This document shows positions 24,394 through 36,639 of a stretch of DNA of 64,000 nt, in pieces; position 1 is the first letter of the stretch; each line of letters opens with the position of its first letter. Where the stretch lies: assembly GCA_034231615.1 (NCBI GenBank), contig CM067316.1, forward strand, positions 27,890,093 through 27,954,092. Reading direction: 5' to 3'. The notes under the pieces were generated by a model. It worked only from the letters and a program-made list of their open reading frames with translations, did not search any database and had not been told where the DNA came from. Both the position numbers and the translations under genes were made by a program. This DNA is from Meghimatium bilineatum. Lineage: Eukaryota > Mollusca > Gastropoda > Stylommatophora > Philomycidae.

Positions 24394-25118
24394 AATTACA
24401 GAGGTAAATGACAAAAATTAAAGAGGTACATTGAAAGGTGAAATACGAAAGTAAAGAGAGAATTAGAAGGGTGAAGGACAAAAGTAAATTAATTAGAAAG
24501 GTGATAATGAAAAGTAAGAGTGAAAAATGTGTGATATATCTAAAATTTAACTATTTGATGTTATTGATTAGGACACACACACACACACATAGAAAATATT
24601 CAAGGATGGAATATATATCTAGTTCCACTCTTGACAATGTTCTCACTTCATGAGAACGCTGTGTTATCTCTAATTCTCACAATGTTGTATCATACATTTG
24701 TATGTACAGTTATGAACCAGGTATACCCAGCACTACAGTTAGACAGTACTGTGACTGGAACAGCCATAACTACAGTCTACCTTCTGATATTTATAAAATG
24801 TTTATTCTGTTCCCATTTTACTTTCGTTTTATTATTTTCAGTCACAAGCTCATTCGCTGAGTAATTTCTCAATTATTATTTGCACGTATTTTTATTTAGA
24901 ATGACTCCATATCATCACTTATTTATAAATTGTAGTTACTGTTGGTGTTGTCTAAAAATCCCAATGTAATAAATTCCAGATCATATGTAGGCAGTTTGGT
25001 AACAGGCGATATCTGTAAACAATGACAAACTGATGAACGTAACTAATGCTTAGAAACACAAATGACAGCAACAAAAATTGCTGGATTGATAGCAACACCC
25101 CGAATGCAACTAATTCGA

Positions 25119-25150
25119 ATTGATGAAGGAATTTTGATCGAAACATGTAC
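25119..25150 (+). repeat. Hammerhead-like motif, third site
   Basis: TTGATGAAGG, then AATTTTGATC, then GAAACATGTAC. The first box is one base from CUGAUGA and GAAAC is intact, but the stem II pairing is poor. It resembles the minus-strand motif near 16.8 kb. Confidence 0.35.
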
Positions 25151-25497
25151 TTTGTTTGATGTGTTTTGTAAGATTAATTTACTTAGAGCGTGGCCCATAT
25201 GTTGCATGGCCCTGAGGGAAGCAAATAACAGTGGTACTGGGACCTTACATGCACGTGTAAGCATTAGCTATAGCTAATGAAGTGAGCTCGGTTACCGAAT
25301 CTCGTATGTGATGTAGCTAACGACGTGCCTGGGAGGGAATTCACCCTTTACTTCGCAGCATCTCAAGATTGAAAGAAAATCTCAGAAAAGTTCTATTTTG
25401 ATTAGAAGATTGTTCAGCCAGTGACATTTCATACTCAGCAACATTGAGTGCAACAGTGAAAGGACTTTGCAGTTTTGGAAAACGTGTCCATAAAAGA

Positions 25498-25598
25498 AAC
25501 ACGGCTGATAAAATACCAATCTTAAACTAACAGTTAAAGACACCATCTGTCATAGATAAACCAATCTGAAACTGACAGTTAAAAACACCACCTGGGAT
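25498..25598. repeat. Two-copy tandem repeat, about 50 bp
   Basis: ACCAATCTTAAACTAACAGT and ACCAATCTGAAACTGACAGT start two imperfect copies, followed by TTAAAGACACCATCTG and TTAAAAACACCACCTG. Confidence 0.75.
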
Positions 25599-25929
25599 AA
25601 GGAATAAGAGCAGAAAACTCTTACTTCATTGGAATTCTGTCATCTTTATCATCATTTATTGTTTCCATAAATCTCCCTTGCTAGCATATATTTAACTCTC
25701 CCTATGTCACAACTTGCCAGCTTCTCAAACTCCTCTTTTAATTGATCATCTTTTGATGCGGAATATTAGTATATGAATATGTAAGCTTTCTTCATCGATC
25801 ACTCTTGTCGCATCTATGTGATTTATCGATCGATCATTCATGTGGCATCTCTATGATTTATCTCAATTCGTGATAAGTTCTCTACGTGCTAATTAATTTC
25901 TCAAACGCTTTCTTTGTCTGTTCTTTTCT

Positions 25930-26260
25930 ATTTATATCCCTTTATGCCCTGCAGCATCAAGGGGTAGAAGTGTTCTCTCGTGATGACCTGTTTGTGTGTT
26001 TCATATATGTTTGTTTATGTGGACTCTTTTATTTCTGTAATCCATATTTTGCATGGTCTGCCACTGCCTTTGTATCTATCGTGTCAGTATAGCAATGCTT
26101 TTTGAAGGGAACTTTTTGATGGTATTCTGGAAACATATGTAAACCACTTGATCTGTTTTATAATGTATAATCCAGGCTTGGCATTGTGCTATTTTAGTCT
26201 TCTGATGTTTTCATTTCTGATTCTGTATGATATTGTTACTATGAGAATTCTAAGTAAAGT
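25930..26260 (-). pseudogene. RTE-like LINE 3' relic
   Basis: CCCTTTATGCCCTGCAGCAT, then GGGGTAGAAG, and later TTGTGCTATTTTAGTCTTCT match the relic at 5465-6110 in the same order and orientation, but without the interrupting LINE fragment. It therefore shows the uninterrupted state. Coding potential is gone. Confidence 0.6.
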
Positions 26261-26399
26261 CATTGTAACACGTTTTCATAGGATTGATGAACTATCCCAT
26301 GTTTTAATCATTGGTCCTGATTATACCAAGTTGGATTCGCATTTATGGTTTAAATTAACGTTCTCGCTAAAATATGGCTGCATGTAACCTCACATTCCA

Positions 26400-27060
26400 T
26401 CTGACCGATGTCCCTTTTTGAAAGAGTTCAAATCAGGAATATCACATCGCCATGTGTGAATCCAAAGTATTTAGGGTGTGTATTATCAGAGAGCATCAAG
26501 CTCAAGAACTCGGGATACTTCAGCGTATTACCATGGATGTCTTGTGGTTTTGGGAGCATAATCTTTCCTTTTTGGCAACAACGTGTAAACTTGCCATCGT
26601 TGCCCAGAAAAGAAAATGTTTAGCACCACAAAAATGACATATAACATCGAAAATTCCAGTTTTATGTGCAGCAACAGATCCTCAGTAACATTTGCTGCTT
26701 CCTTTAAAATTGCCTGACTTCGACCCATTTGTGACAATGAGTGAGCCTTGACATCTGCAGCTCGACGTCTCTGCGTTTGCTCAATAGCCTCATGCTGTCT
26801 GTGACGATGTTGGTATTCTCTATTCATAGCTTATCGATTTTCTATTTTCGTTGGTGATTCTAACTTAGCTCAACGCATATGTAAATCAGCATCCTTAGCA
26901 AACCGTGTTTGTCTTTGTTGAAAGGTTTCTTTGCATCTCTCTTTCAATTCTATGTCTATGCTTTGCAATATTTGCGGCACGAATCAGATGGAGTGACTCT
27001 TGACTTTAACGACTCAGCTATCTAGCTTTTCGCTCTTCTGTTTCTCGAAGCTATCTTGCT
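26400..27060 (-). pseudogene. Possible Helitron-type protein, N-terminal remnant
   Basis: On the minus strand the translation includes RCKETFQQRQTRFAKDADLH, then MNREYQHRHRQHEAIEQTQR and RRAADVKAHSLSQMG. Arg/Gln/Ala-rich repeats of the form EQTQRRRAADxxxH occur near the N-terminus of some invertebrate Helitron helicase-like proteins. A segment with EEAAxxTEDLL-like residues follows. No Rep or helicase motif is present. The open part is 26528-26827. Another arginine-rich element protein is equally possible. Confidence 0.35.
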
Positions 27061-27659
27061 ATTACATCTTTCTTCATCCACCATTTAAAGCAAATTATAT
27101 GTATATTTGAAATGTAATATATTTTAGATAACTTTAAGAACAAGCCGATACAGAAGTTTACCTGTTAGCGCATCAATAACATTAGTATAAAAAATGTCGT
27201 CTACTTTGAATAATGTGACGACACCAACCGTTTTCATTGAATGTCCCACGGAAATTAGGTGACGTAAATACGCTATTTATAGAGCGTTTCGGAAATAGCA
27301 GAACACAGCTATTATATTATAGATTGGTTGATACAAAGCATTTTCTATGTATATTTCTTCAAGCTTATCTCAAACAATGTCACTTATCTTGGCTGATGAT
27401 ATCATTTGTCACTCTGAGCAGAACGTATCCTGAATAGCCCTGCGCATCAATTACCGTTGCTGATCACTTTTTTTCTGTACTTATAATTGGCTGTCGATGC
27501 AGGTATATGCAAAGTGACCAAAGATTGACCGCACCGGTTAAATTACGTTATCGACCAGTTTTACAAGTATCCACCAATATAGTTCAAAAATATATAAACC
27601 TCACAGAACTGCAAATAAATTAGGGTAATGTTTATTTATAACCAACTACTAACGTGACA
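27061..27659. other. No recognised feature
   Basis: AT-rich. Nothing recognised. Confidence 0.4.
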
Positions 27660-27725
27660 TTGCCAATTGGGTCCTCCAACTGGTAGTCCTTGTTGGGTCC
27701 TAATTGGGTCCTCCAACTGGTAGCC
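27660..27725. repeat. Short tandem duplication
   Basis: AATTGGGTCCTCCAACTGGT occurs twice, with an intermediate TTGTTGGGTCCT copy. Confidence 0.8.
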
Positions 27726-27769
27726 ATTGTAGCAGACTATCAATATACTTATCATCTACATTAGGTCTT

Positions 27770-28540
27770 AATTAAGTCGACACCACATTTGTAGACCTGA
27801 CTAAGGCCTTCGACACTGTGAATCGCGATGGTTTATGAAAGATCATGGCCACATTTGGATGTCTCGAAAAATGTACGAATATGTTTCACCACTTCCAAGA
27901 TGGCATGACAGTCTGTGTGCAAGATGACGGTGCACACTCACACCCGTTTCCAGTAACTAGCGATGTCAAACAGGGTTGTGTCCTGGCTCCGACGCTCATC
28001 AGCATGGTGTTCTCTGCCGTGTTAAGTGATGCCTTCAGGAATAACAGTATAGGAATTTACTTTCGTTATCGAGCTCTGCACTCAACGCTGCCAAAAACAA
28101 CATGCAGGAAAAAATGCACCTCTTTTCTTCGGCCTGTGATGCACTCGATCTCACCATTAGCACCTTGTTAATATTAGTAATGTACCAACTAGCACCAGGT
28201 GTCCCCTACACATAACTAATAATCACAGTGATCATAATCTACAAGAGACAGAAACGAAAGGAAAGAGTTTAACGCGCTCCTACTCCGTACACTATGCACT
28301 CATGCACACACTGCAATAGATCCTTCCTGACACAAATCGGACTCCTCGTACATCCATAAACTCACAAACCTATACCAAAATAGAGTATCGGAAACGTCGG
28401 GAATCTACGAACTCACAAATAGACACACACCAACGTTTTGTTTCTTTATATAATTATTTCGTCTCATACGTTTATTGTTTTTTATGCAATGCTCATCGTC
28501 GCTTGCGAAGAAGGAACATCGGCATCTTTAGATCTATGTC
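27770..28540 (+). pseudogene. C2H2-finger LINE, internally deleted
   Basis: The plus strand first gives VDLTKAFDTVNRDGL and, across a stop, KIMATFGCLEKCTNMFHHFQ, then DDGAHSHPFPVTSDVKQGCV and LAPTLISMVFSAVL: the F-V-D-x-x-K-A-F-D and KQGCVLAPTL blocks of a LINE polymerase. The frame 27845-28171 is open but runs into non-homologous residues. The active-site block and most of the C-terminus are deleted, since the 3' end with CGCTTGCGAAG follows by 28500. The copy is inactive. Confidence 0.8.
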
Positions 28541-29370
28541 ACAAAATGCGCTGTGTATCTACGAGACAAAGAGAGTACTGATTAGTGATTATCTGAACCG
28601 ATGACGGTAAGTTCGTGGCATTACCCCCAAGTATTGGTTTCTGTCAGCAGATGGTGTAGGGTATGCGTACCTATCGCTGCGCGGGGATTGCAAATAGTTC
28701 CATCCACTGTCTTACCCGTCAATGTTTAGAGAAGTAGGCTCTTCCGCAAAAATAAAATGGAGAAGGAGAGGTTGGCATATCTACAAAGTATCTATAAGTC
28801 GTTATGCATTGCATCTGAAAATACTCATTACGACTTGACTGATTATTGTGTATGTCCATGCTCCAGTGTGCAGGACGAGACTGATTGTTGTGTTTCCATG
28901 CTCCAGTGTGCAGGACGAGACTGATTGTTGTGTTTCCATGCCCCAGTGTACATGATGCGACCGACACGAGCAGTAGTGTTGTTTTTCCATACATGTTTTA
29001 ACATTAATACACAGACGCACACTAAATACATGCGATTCAAATGATATAGTGTTACTAACAATGTAAATGAGTGCATATTGACTATAAAGATGCCCTAAAA
29101 ATGTAGAAAGTATCTTGCATTATTTTGTAAGTAGACTAAATGGCATAAACGTCTGCAACAAATTGGGGGTATTAATGTTGGAATATTGTTGACCACATCC
29201 CATATTATTCACAATCGCCATTGACAATTCACAGGAGATCTATCATGCTGTACGATGGTAGAGATATTACGAAGAAGATTTATTGCGACTATTTCTTTTC
29301 TAGTTATTGTTTGCAACTATTCCTTTAGAAGATTTCTCATGTGACAATTACTTTTTTGGAAATATTTCTC
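28541..29370. other. Unassigned apart from a 40-bp repeat
   Basis: Apart from the array at 28850-28963 nothing is recognised. Confidence 0.4.
28850..28963. repeat. 40-bp tandem repeat, three copies
   Basis: TCCATGCTCCAGTGTGCAGG recurs every 40 bases, with a CGAGACTGATTGTTGTGT spacer. The third copy is altered (CCCCAGTGTACATGATG). Confidence 0.88.
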
Positions 29371-29385
29371 ATATCACTTTTATTC

Positions 29386-29667
29386 CGCCCATATATTGCC
29401 GGGGCCCGAAATGGGAGCAAAGAATAGCAACACTGTTTACCTTCCACGCATGTCGTAAAAGGCGATTAAGGAGGTTATGGGATGGAGTTGGCTGTCCCAT
29501 CCCATATAGGGTCAGTGACCCAAAGCCATGCTGAAGTCTAATGTGTCAGGCCGAAAGGCGCAGATATCGCAACAATGCTGTAAACCATGACACAACGCAT
29601 TCCGTTCTCCGGACTACATCCTGCTAATCTGCAGGAGTTTGAGAACGAACGCAGAAGAAGAAGAAGA
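29386..29667 (+). mobile_element. GAA-tailed SINE (family S4), full-length
   Basis: A 282-bp insert between perfect 15-bp duplications (ATATCACTTTTATTC at 29371-29385 and 29668-29682). It opens with CGCCCATATATTGCCGGGGC, has the GGGATGGAGTTGGCTGTCCC hairpin region, the core GACACAACGCATTCCGTTCT and CGGACTACATCCTGCTAATC, and ends in repeated GAA. It is colinear with 7316-7589 at high identity and is the best reference copy here. Apparent frames across it are incidental. Confidence 0.95.
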
Positions 29668-29682
29668 ATATCACTTTTATTC

Positions 29683-30312
29683 ACACGTTTTCTTTTACTA
29701 ACCATTTTATTTCAAGTGTTTTCTCTTGGCAGTAATTAAACACTTTTATTAAAGAATGTTGTATTATTGCTTAGCATTTCCCAAGTATTATCGCTTTTTC
29801 TAAAAATGTAGGATTTTGAAAATCCACTTTTTCTTGTCGCTATTTAAACTAAATTTTTCTCTCGTTACGATCTTTTCAAATGTTTTATTGTGCTTTATCT
29901 TCTACCATTTTCTAGAGTGTTTACTCTTGTTACGATTCTTTCATATATTTATTTAGCTTCACAATATAAGCGTTCATTATTGGGTATACAATGCTTATTC
30001 CTGTATTTAGCACATCCATATAACGAGATTCATAGAGTCACATGTACATATTGTATATTGATATGTCACAGATTACAAACATCTATGAGATAGATAACAA
30101 TATTGTGAGTCACCAGAGCAGAACTAGATACAATGCCGTACTCTGTCGTCTACAAGTTCATCACTCAAATTTGCGCTAGTAACTGCCGACGTTCTCGCCC
30201 TAAATACAGTACATCTACTGTAACCTACAGTTCTTAACTTTCTCGCTTCCGAGCACCATCTGAGGAAGTTGCAGACCAGTTTCAAAGAAGCACTATTTTA
30301 AAACTATTTATT
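29683..30312. other. No recognised feature
   Basis: AT-rich sequence without a recognised family. Confidence 0.4.
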
Positions 30313-30533
30313 GAAACTTGGGGTGTTGGCCGGATGGATAGAACGCTGGTCTCATAACCATAAATTATCAGCTTTAAACCACGACTGGGACGAGAGTTTA
30401 TCTTTAGAAATTACATTAAAAAAATATGTGTGCTGTACACGTCGTGGTTGTCTGCTATGACAAAGCGACATTTGTTCTGGTGGCTTATTAAAAATGTACC
30501 CGAAAATCAAGAGAATATGCAGTAACGAAAGTT
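30313..30533 (+). mobile_element. tRNA-derived SINE, family S1
   Basis: The head reads GGCCGGATGGATAGAACGCT and later GCTTTAAACCACG, A- and B-box-like at tRNA spacing. The body, GTCTGCTATGACAAAGCGAC, and the 3' end GCAGTAACGAAAG match the minus-strand copy at 24174-24393. No clear flanking duplication. Confidence 0.75.
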
Positions 30534-31388
30534 ATTTCTAGTAAAACAAAATATTCATTTTATGCATCAAATTTAGCCTTGTTGGCGATCACGCCCCTTA
30601 CCACTATATTTCGAATCCAACACTTTGCCGCTGTCTTCTCAAAAAATTTTCAGACGAATTGTTTCCTGATGAAAAGAATAACTTTTCGTTTTTTCACTGT
30701 CTGTCTTAAAAGTGTGTTATTCCACCTCCCTGATGCCAACCACATCATTACCTCATGCCGTTCGTTTCATTTGTACATTGAGTTTGTTAATGGTGTTTGC
30801 TATCATGTCTTCTTGCAAACATCCTCTGAAGATTGCTATTTTGTGAGATTAAACAGAAAACAAGACTAGACACGTTTCTGTTTCATTCTGCTCACGTTTA
30901 GAAACCAGCTGCTGCATTCATACGTTCCATAGACCAGTTATACTACATTTTTTAACAGAGCAAATACACAGCTAGGCTGACAACTATAGATTTGCTGGAA
31001 CTACATTTCCTTTCCCTGTTTTTTTTTCAGTGGGTGTGTTTATTTGCTTCCGTGGGTATGTTTTTCTATTTTCTTGGGTATCCTCATTCAAATTGCCGAA
31101 GTGTAGCACACTTACATTTAATACCCATTGAAACCAAGGTTGTTACTGATAGCTTACGTATGCCTAATAGGATCGAGCTCTGAAGGATCGTAATTGTATC
31201 ATTATCAGACTACCCCTATATATTTCTCGGAAACACAACTAAATATAACAATAATATCAACTTTCTTTCGCTAAAACCGAGACGGTTTGTGGCAAATTCA
31301 CAGTAAAGATGTGTCTTACGTGATGAGTCATGCATTTGAGTTCACCCGACTGTTGATTGGTCACATCGTATAATTTCTGCTGCAACCA
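30534..31388. other. No recognised feature
   Basis: The plus-strand open frame 30579-30869 (96 codons) has no domain I know and no splice or start context that persuades me. Left uncalled. Confidence 0.4.
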
Positions 31389-31400
31389 ATTAAAAAACAT

Positions 31401-31684
31401 AATAAAAAGTAAATGAACACATAGCAATTATTAATGCCGGAGTGGTGTGAGATGTTAGCGATCTCACATTCTGAAATGTGAAACGCTCTGTAAATGAATG
31501 CGGTAGCCATCTCCTCTCCCTCGCAGTATTTAATTCCTGGATTAATCCGGTACCCATTTAAGGCTGGGTCGACCTGGGAGCCGTTGCGATCTGAAAAACA
31601 TTTCCGCATCAACAGGGGAATGAACCCAGGACCACTCATATGCGAAGCCAGTGCGTTAAACAACTACGCTACGCGGCTCCCTTG
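31401..31684 (-). mobile_element. tRNA-derived SINE, family S2, with target-site duplication
   Basis: ATTAAAAAACAT at 31389-31400 and ATTAAAAAAACAT at 31685-31697 flank the element. On the minus strand the head has GCGTAGTTGTTTAACGCACT (A box) and TCCTGGGTTCATTCCCC (B box region), close to a tRNA. The body continues CGGCTCCCAGGTCGACCCAG and AAATGGGTACCGGATTAATC. The copy at 41988-42250 on the plus strand is colinear. Confidence 0.9.
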
Positions 31685-31859
31685 ATTAAAAAAACATGAC
31701 CAAATTCGAAAACGTCACTATATCTGAGCCAAACCGATAATAATATTCTCAGTGTTGTCTGCAGTCTCTTTGGTCTATTGTAATTCGAGTAAATCACAAT
31801 GACGAATGTTTGCAGTCTCAAAGTGACGTATGGTATATCGTTAGTAGCATATTATATTA

Positions 31860-31990
31860 AAGATGATTATTTTGGTTGGAATTATTTTAGGCAATAGTGA
31901 AGTTTAATAACTTGCCACTGCTTTCTGAACGCACTAGTTGAAAAATTAACTACGAAAGAAATTGAATCTGGCACTTTTGTTCATTCGATA
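31860..31990 (-). mobile_element. SINE family S3 fragment
   Basis: CTTGCCACTGCTTTCTGAAC and the neighbouring bases match the S3 core. The tRNA-like head is not readable. Confidence 0.5.
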
Positions 31991-32024
31991 TGCACTTTGT
32001 ACTTCTCGACACAAAGCCATTATT

Positions 32025-32460
32025 GTCATGTGACGTATTCCTTCCAGAACATTGTCTTCCCAGTGAACTCTCTGAACCTCTCTCTGTCTTTGGCGATGTG
32101 GCTTGCATTTTCTAGCGATGTATTCATGTTATCTTTAATGTCGTCAGTCCATCGTCTTCTTGGTCTGCCCCTTCTCCTCTCCCCAGGTACTCTTCCCTCC
32201 ATTATTTGTCTTTCTAAACAGTTATGTCTCTTTATATGACCAAACAGGCGTAGTTTTCTTTTTGTTATTGTGTTTAGTAACCAACACTCTGGAATATTCA
32301 GTGTGTTTATAATATCTGAGTTTCTGATTTTATCCTTCCATGATATTCTAAGTATCTTCCTGTAGCATTTCAGCTCGAAGGCGCTGATCCTCTTTGCCGC
32401 TGTTTTACTTTAGAGTCCATGTTTTACAGCCGTATGTTGCAACCGGAAAAATAAAAGTTC
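32025..32460 (-). pseudogene. RTE-type LINE C-terminal relic
   Basis: Minus-strand blocks: VATYGC-TWTLK near 32440, then the LRRTENCTTATCTT-equivalent region decayed by stops, KRRPRRRW-like sequence near 32160, and the 3' end CCAGAACATTGTCTTCCCAG. It is highly similar over its length to the plus-strand copy at 9805-10268, so both belong to one subfamily. Confidence 0.72.
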
Positions 32461-32627
32461 GTAACATCAGCACTTTCGTTTCTATTTAAGCCATTATACT
32501 AAGGTTATATTGCAATTGATGTAGAACGTCTTAAAGTAAAGTTAACATTGTCTAATGGTTCTATTGTCAATTTCACGTGTTCTGTTACGTGCCGATGGGG
32601 AAAGGGGAGGGGGGGGGGTGGAGTTGT
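32461..32627. other. Unassigned with G-run
   Basis: GGGGAAAGGGGAGGGGGGGG near 32597-32617 is a guanine-rich tract with quadruplex potential. Nothing else seen. Confidence 0.4.
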
Positions 32628-32757
32628 CTGTCTTTGGCATTTTGGGTTGCATTCAAGGCTAGGACATTTGAACTGAAACACTTATTCAAGGCTAGCATAT
32701 TCTAACTGAAACACATCTTCAATGCTAGGCCATTCTAACTGAAACACTGTTTCAATA
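32628..32757. repeat. 33-bp tandem repeat, three to four copies
   Basis: TCAAGGCTAGGACATTTGAA, TCAAGGCTAGCATATTCTAA and TCAATGCTAGGCCATTCTAA start successive units, each followed by CTGAAACAC. Confidence 0.85.
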
Positions 32758-32770
32758 TTAAATAGAAAAT

Positions 32771-32904
32771 TAATAAAACAGCGACACAACGCATTTCCAT
32801 TCTCTGGACTACATCCTGCTGGAAATCTAATGGGACCATGGTCCAGCTACAAGGGAGAACCAGCGGGAGTTTGAGAATGAACGCTGGAGAAGAAGAAGAA
32901 GAAG
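32771..32904 (+). mobile_element. GAA-tailed SINE (family S4), 5'-truncated
   Basis: AAATAGAAAAT at 32760-32770 and AAATAGGAAAT at 32905-32915 are an 11-bp duplication with one difference. The insert holds GCGACACAACGCATTTCCAT, CATCCTGCTGGAAATCTAAT and GGAGTTTGAGAATGAACGCT, then six or so GAA repeats. It landed beside the 33-bp array. Confidence 0.85.
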
Positions 32905-32939
32905 AAATAGGAAATATTTGGAAGGAATAAAAAAAACCG

Positions 32940-33003
32940 GTATTATGTGACAGGCGTTGAGATGGAATCCGAGGGGGAAGAGAAAACAAGGAAGACAACG
33001 TAA
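32940..33003 (+). pseudogene. Tiny LINE C-terminal fragment
   Basis: The plus frame reads QALRWNPRGKRKQGRQRK, like the conserved ALxWxPxGKRKRGRPK block of LINE C-termini. The LINE inserted at 61763-62063 has [17 protein letters not shown]. Confidence 0.45.
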
Positions 33004-33158
33004 GAAAATAGACAATCTACCCATGATACTTGAATAGACAACATACCCGTGATACTTGAATAGAAAACCCACCCATGATACTTGAATAGAAAACCCACCC
33101 ATGATACTTGCATAGATAACCTATCTGTAATAGTTGAATAGACAATCTATCCATGTGA
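33004..33158. repeat. 26-bp minisatellite, about five copies
   Basis: GATACTTGAATAGA followed by AAACCCACCCAT or ACAACATACCCGT repeats every 26 or so bases. Confidence 0.88.
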
Positions 33159-33483
33159 AGCTTTAATTTGCATCACAAACAAGAAATGGTGTTGAGATAT
33201 AAGAACTTGGTAGACTGGACAAATTCGTCTGCGGTCTAATGGCAGCCATGCACATAATTTGATTGATTTTTGTCTCCTGATTGCAAGAAACGCACAGCAA
33301 AGTCCCATCCTGAGTAGAAGACCGTCCAGCTCGCGGCAATGTACCTTACCGTGATAAAGAGTCACTTAAAATAGTTTAAAGACTTTCCCTGTTAAAAAAG
33401 TTATTTGAGAAACCATAACCTGGAATATACAATTTTACATCCTGACATAGAACAGAAGAGAACCTCATATTCCATTAGAGTTC
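33159..33483. other. No recognised feature
   Basis: Balanced composition around 33220-33340 suggests an old repeat, but no family was recognised. The 72-codon minus-strand frame has no known domain. Confidence 0.35.
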
Positions 33484-34385
<902 letters not shown>

Positions 34386-34960
34386 GAAGGTAGTGGATTC
34401 ACCTCATTGTATTCAAGTTTCCCTACATGTACTCCATGTTTCTCAAGGTAGCAATAAGCCGTCTGACGAGAGTACCACTCGTAGCACGTAACTCAATAGC
34501 TTCAAGTTATAATCTACAAGGATCTCAGAAAAGAACATTGACTTTGCAAGCAAGACTTCCGGAGTTTAATGAAAGGGATTTCAACAAAGCTTCGGGATTA
34601 AAACTCGGTTTCTCGAGAAAAAGGCAAATTGCTTTTAACCACAACGTCACGGAGATCACTATACAATAAATCAGCCATTAATCACATCACAAAAACGTTT
34701 GCAATCAATCAGCCATTAATCACACTGTACAAAAACTCATTCCTGATAAAAATAATACACTTTCGCGGAGGCTTCTGTTACTGCACATTTGCAACATGGT
34801 TTCACGTCGGGTTACATTTCCGGCTTAAAATAATTGTACTGAAGGTAACATAATCGTAAACAGAAGGTCATCAATTGTACAAACTCAGTACAAATACATT
34901 CTATTTATATCAGCAACTGCATAAATAGACAACAATACGTATTCAATTGGTTCTTGCACT
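34386..34960. other. No recognised feature; one short duplication
   Basis: AATCAGCCATTAATCACA occurs twice (near 34667 and 34706) with similar flanks. No gene recognised. Confidence 0.4.
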
Positions 34961-34964
34961 TGTA

Positions 34965-35130
34965 GGGCTTCCAGGGTTAGCAGACAACCGAGATCCTAAA
35001 GAAACCTCCACGTGGTGCACCCTGATAACAGGTAGCATCGAAACTCATGCAATACTCCTTGCTAACTATTTGGCGGATCGTGCCCTGACAGTGTAGAATG
35101 AGATGGAATGAGAATTGATTGTAAACAAAA
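34965..35130 (+). mobile_element. 5' fragment of the 1.27-kb retroelement
   Basis: CAGGGTTAGCAGACAACCGA, then GTGGTGCACCCTGATAACA, then GGCGGATCGTG match, in order, the beginning of the element at 50684-51952 read on its minus strand. Divergence is considerable. It shows that this element family has a defined 5' end and more than one copy. Confidence 0.6.
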
Positions 35131-35289
35131 TAAAAATATCTTTGATTGGCACCTCTCATTCACAGCAGCCAAAAAAAACACTGTCTGAGAACTGTGAGTG
35201 AAGGCAACAGTTACTGGACCGCCATACTATCTATTCAAATAGCCCAAATGTATAGAATTAGGGAAATTCCTCGGTGATATTAGGTATTA

Positions 35290-35490
35290 TTTTATCGATT
35301 ATCCTTCTCGCACATTGAACATGATCATAGGTGCTCAGATCTCCGCTTCAGTAAATTTCTCAGTCTATAACGGCTGATGATTCCGGTTCTATGTTGGTTC
35401 ACTGTTATTTTTAAAATCTTTATCAGGTGTTCTCTACGGGCCACGCACACCTTCACCACAAATTCGCTCATTCTCGATATTGAGTCATAC
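35290..35490 (-). pseudogene. RNase H-bearing LINE, extreme C-terminus
   Basis: Minus frame: YDSISRMSEFVVKVCVARRE, then HLIKILKITVNQHRTGIISR and RRSEHL. These match the region after RNase H in the copies at 33484 (MMVNQRRTGTVSQ) and 42730 (MMVNQHRAGTVSR). Confidence 0.65.
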
Positions 35491-36639
35491 TTATTCATCT
35501 GAAAATCCTCGGTGAGTGCACGATGGTTGGAGCACATGTGAAGGCAGCACAGTGCTGAGTGCAGTACGTAGTACTTAGACAACGAATTATGGAAGCCATA
35601 ACAAATGCAGCTCATTGCCTAGAACTGGCGTCGTGTTCGCTTTGAAAAGAAGTGGTGAGTAATAGCAAAGTCGTCCCGGTTAGAAGAACATTGTTCAAGG
35701 AAGCTTGACCTTGGATGTGTTGGTCATGATTCAGTGAATCAAACATCGGCGAACCAACCATATTCCAATTCTCACATAGAGCGTCCTCTGTACCGGAACA
35801 AATGTCACTGATGACAAAAGGTTTCGTATCAGTGGACACAGGAGTCAATGAAGTATATAATTACACGAGATGAGTTCTCTGACAGTAAACACAAGATGGA
35901 ACATTGTCGACCCAAGTCCAACGTCGTGCCTACTTCTTCCATACCGAAAACAGTCATGCAGACATATGTTTGGCATTAATACAGATATATGTTTCCAAAG
36001 GCACAATTGGTGATAAACCGTTATGGAACAGATCATATGGCACACACACACCTAGGGAGAAATTGGAAGTCTATCACATGACAGGGACGTCCACTCGAAT
36101 TAAATGCATGGCGAGACTCGTTCTTCTGGGCATAAAAGCCAAATGTCACAACTGCTCTGTAAACTACTCGTAGAAGCACACGGTATTCACGCACTCCAAC
36201 ACAGATCACAGGAAATCTTGTGATGATCATTTAAGAACGAATGCATCAGAGTAAGGCAACAACGCAAATTAATATTGACAGATGCACAAACATAACACAA
36301 GCTAAATACAGATACATAGTTAACTCTTTAACTTAGCGGCTCTTACATAGGGGCCTCATATTTTTAAATTGAAAACCGGGACAATATGACTTTCTGTTCC
36401 CACAATCCCTTTTTTCCTTTCCTAGACAGACTGAGTGTTACAACATGAATGCCGAACAGTGTGAATAGTAACTACTTCAAACAACACATTCCTATTAATC
36501 GATCTATGTCTGCAACTTTGTGTATGTTTATTTTCTCACAAATGGAATAATTGCACATACTAAATTCATAGAATATAGAAAATTTCGAATTTCTTCAGGC
36601 GGACAGAACAAATACGAAGCATTAATTGTCACTATCACG
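35491..36639. other. No recognised feature
   Basis: Several short frames on both strands, none with a recognised domain. I see no supported gene. Confidence 0.4.

Larger units (their letters stand above)
24406..25929. other. Mostly unassigned; small repeats only
   Basis: Contains an (AC)n run at 24571-24588, a two-copy repeat at 25498-25598 and a ribozyme-like motif at 25119-25150. Open frames are short; none shows a domain. Confidence 0.4.

Noticed and set aside
30579..30869. A 96-codon frame starting with ATG-like context
   Set aside because: No recognised domain, normal AT-rich composition, no splice or promoter evidence.
31620..31684. A tRNA gene on the minus strand
   Set aside because: A and B boxes are present, but the same head and a common body occur at 41988 with flanking duplications, so it is a SINE head. 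No clean cloverleaf was traced.
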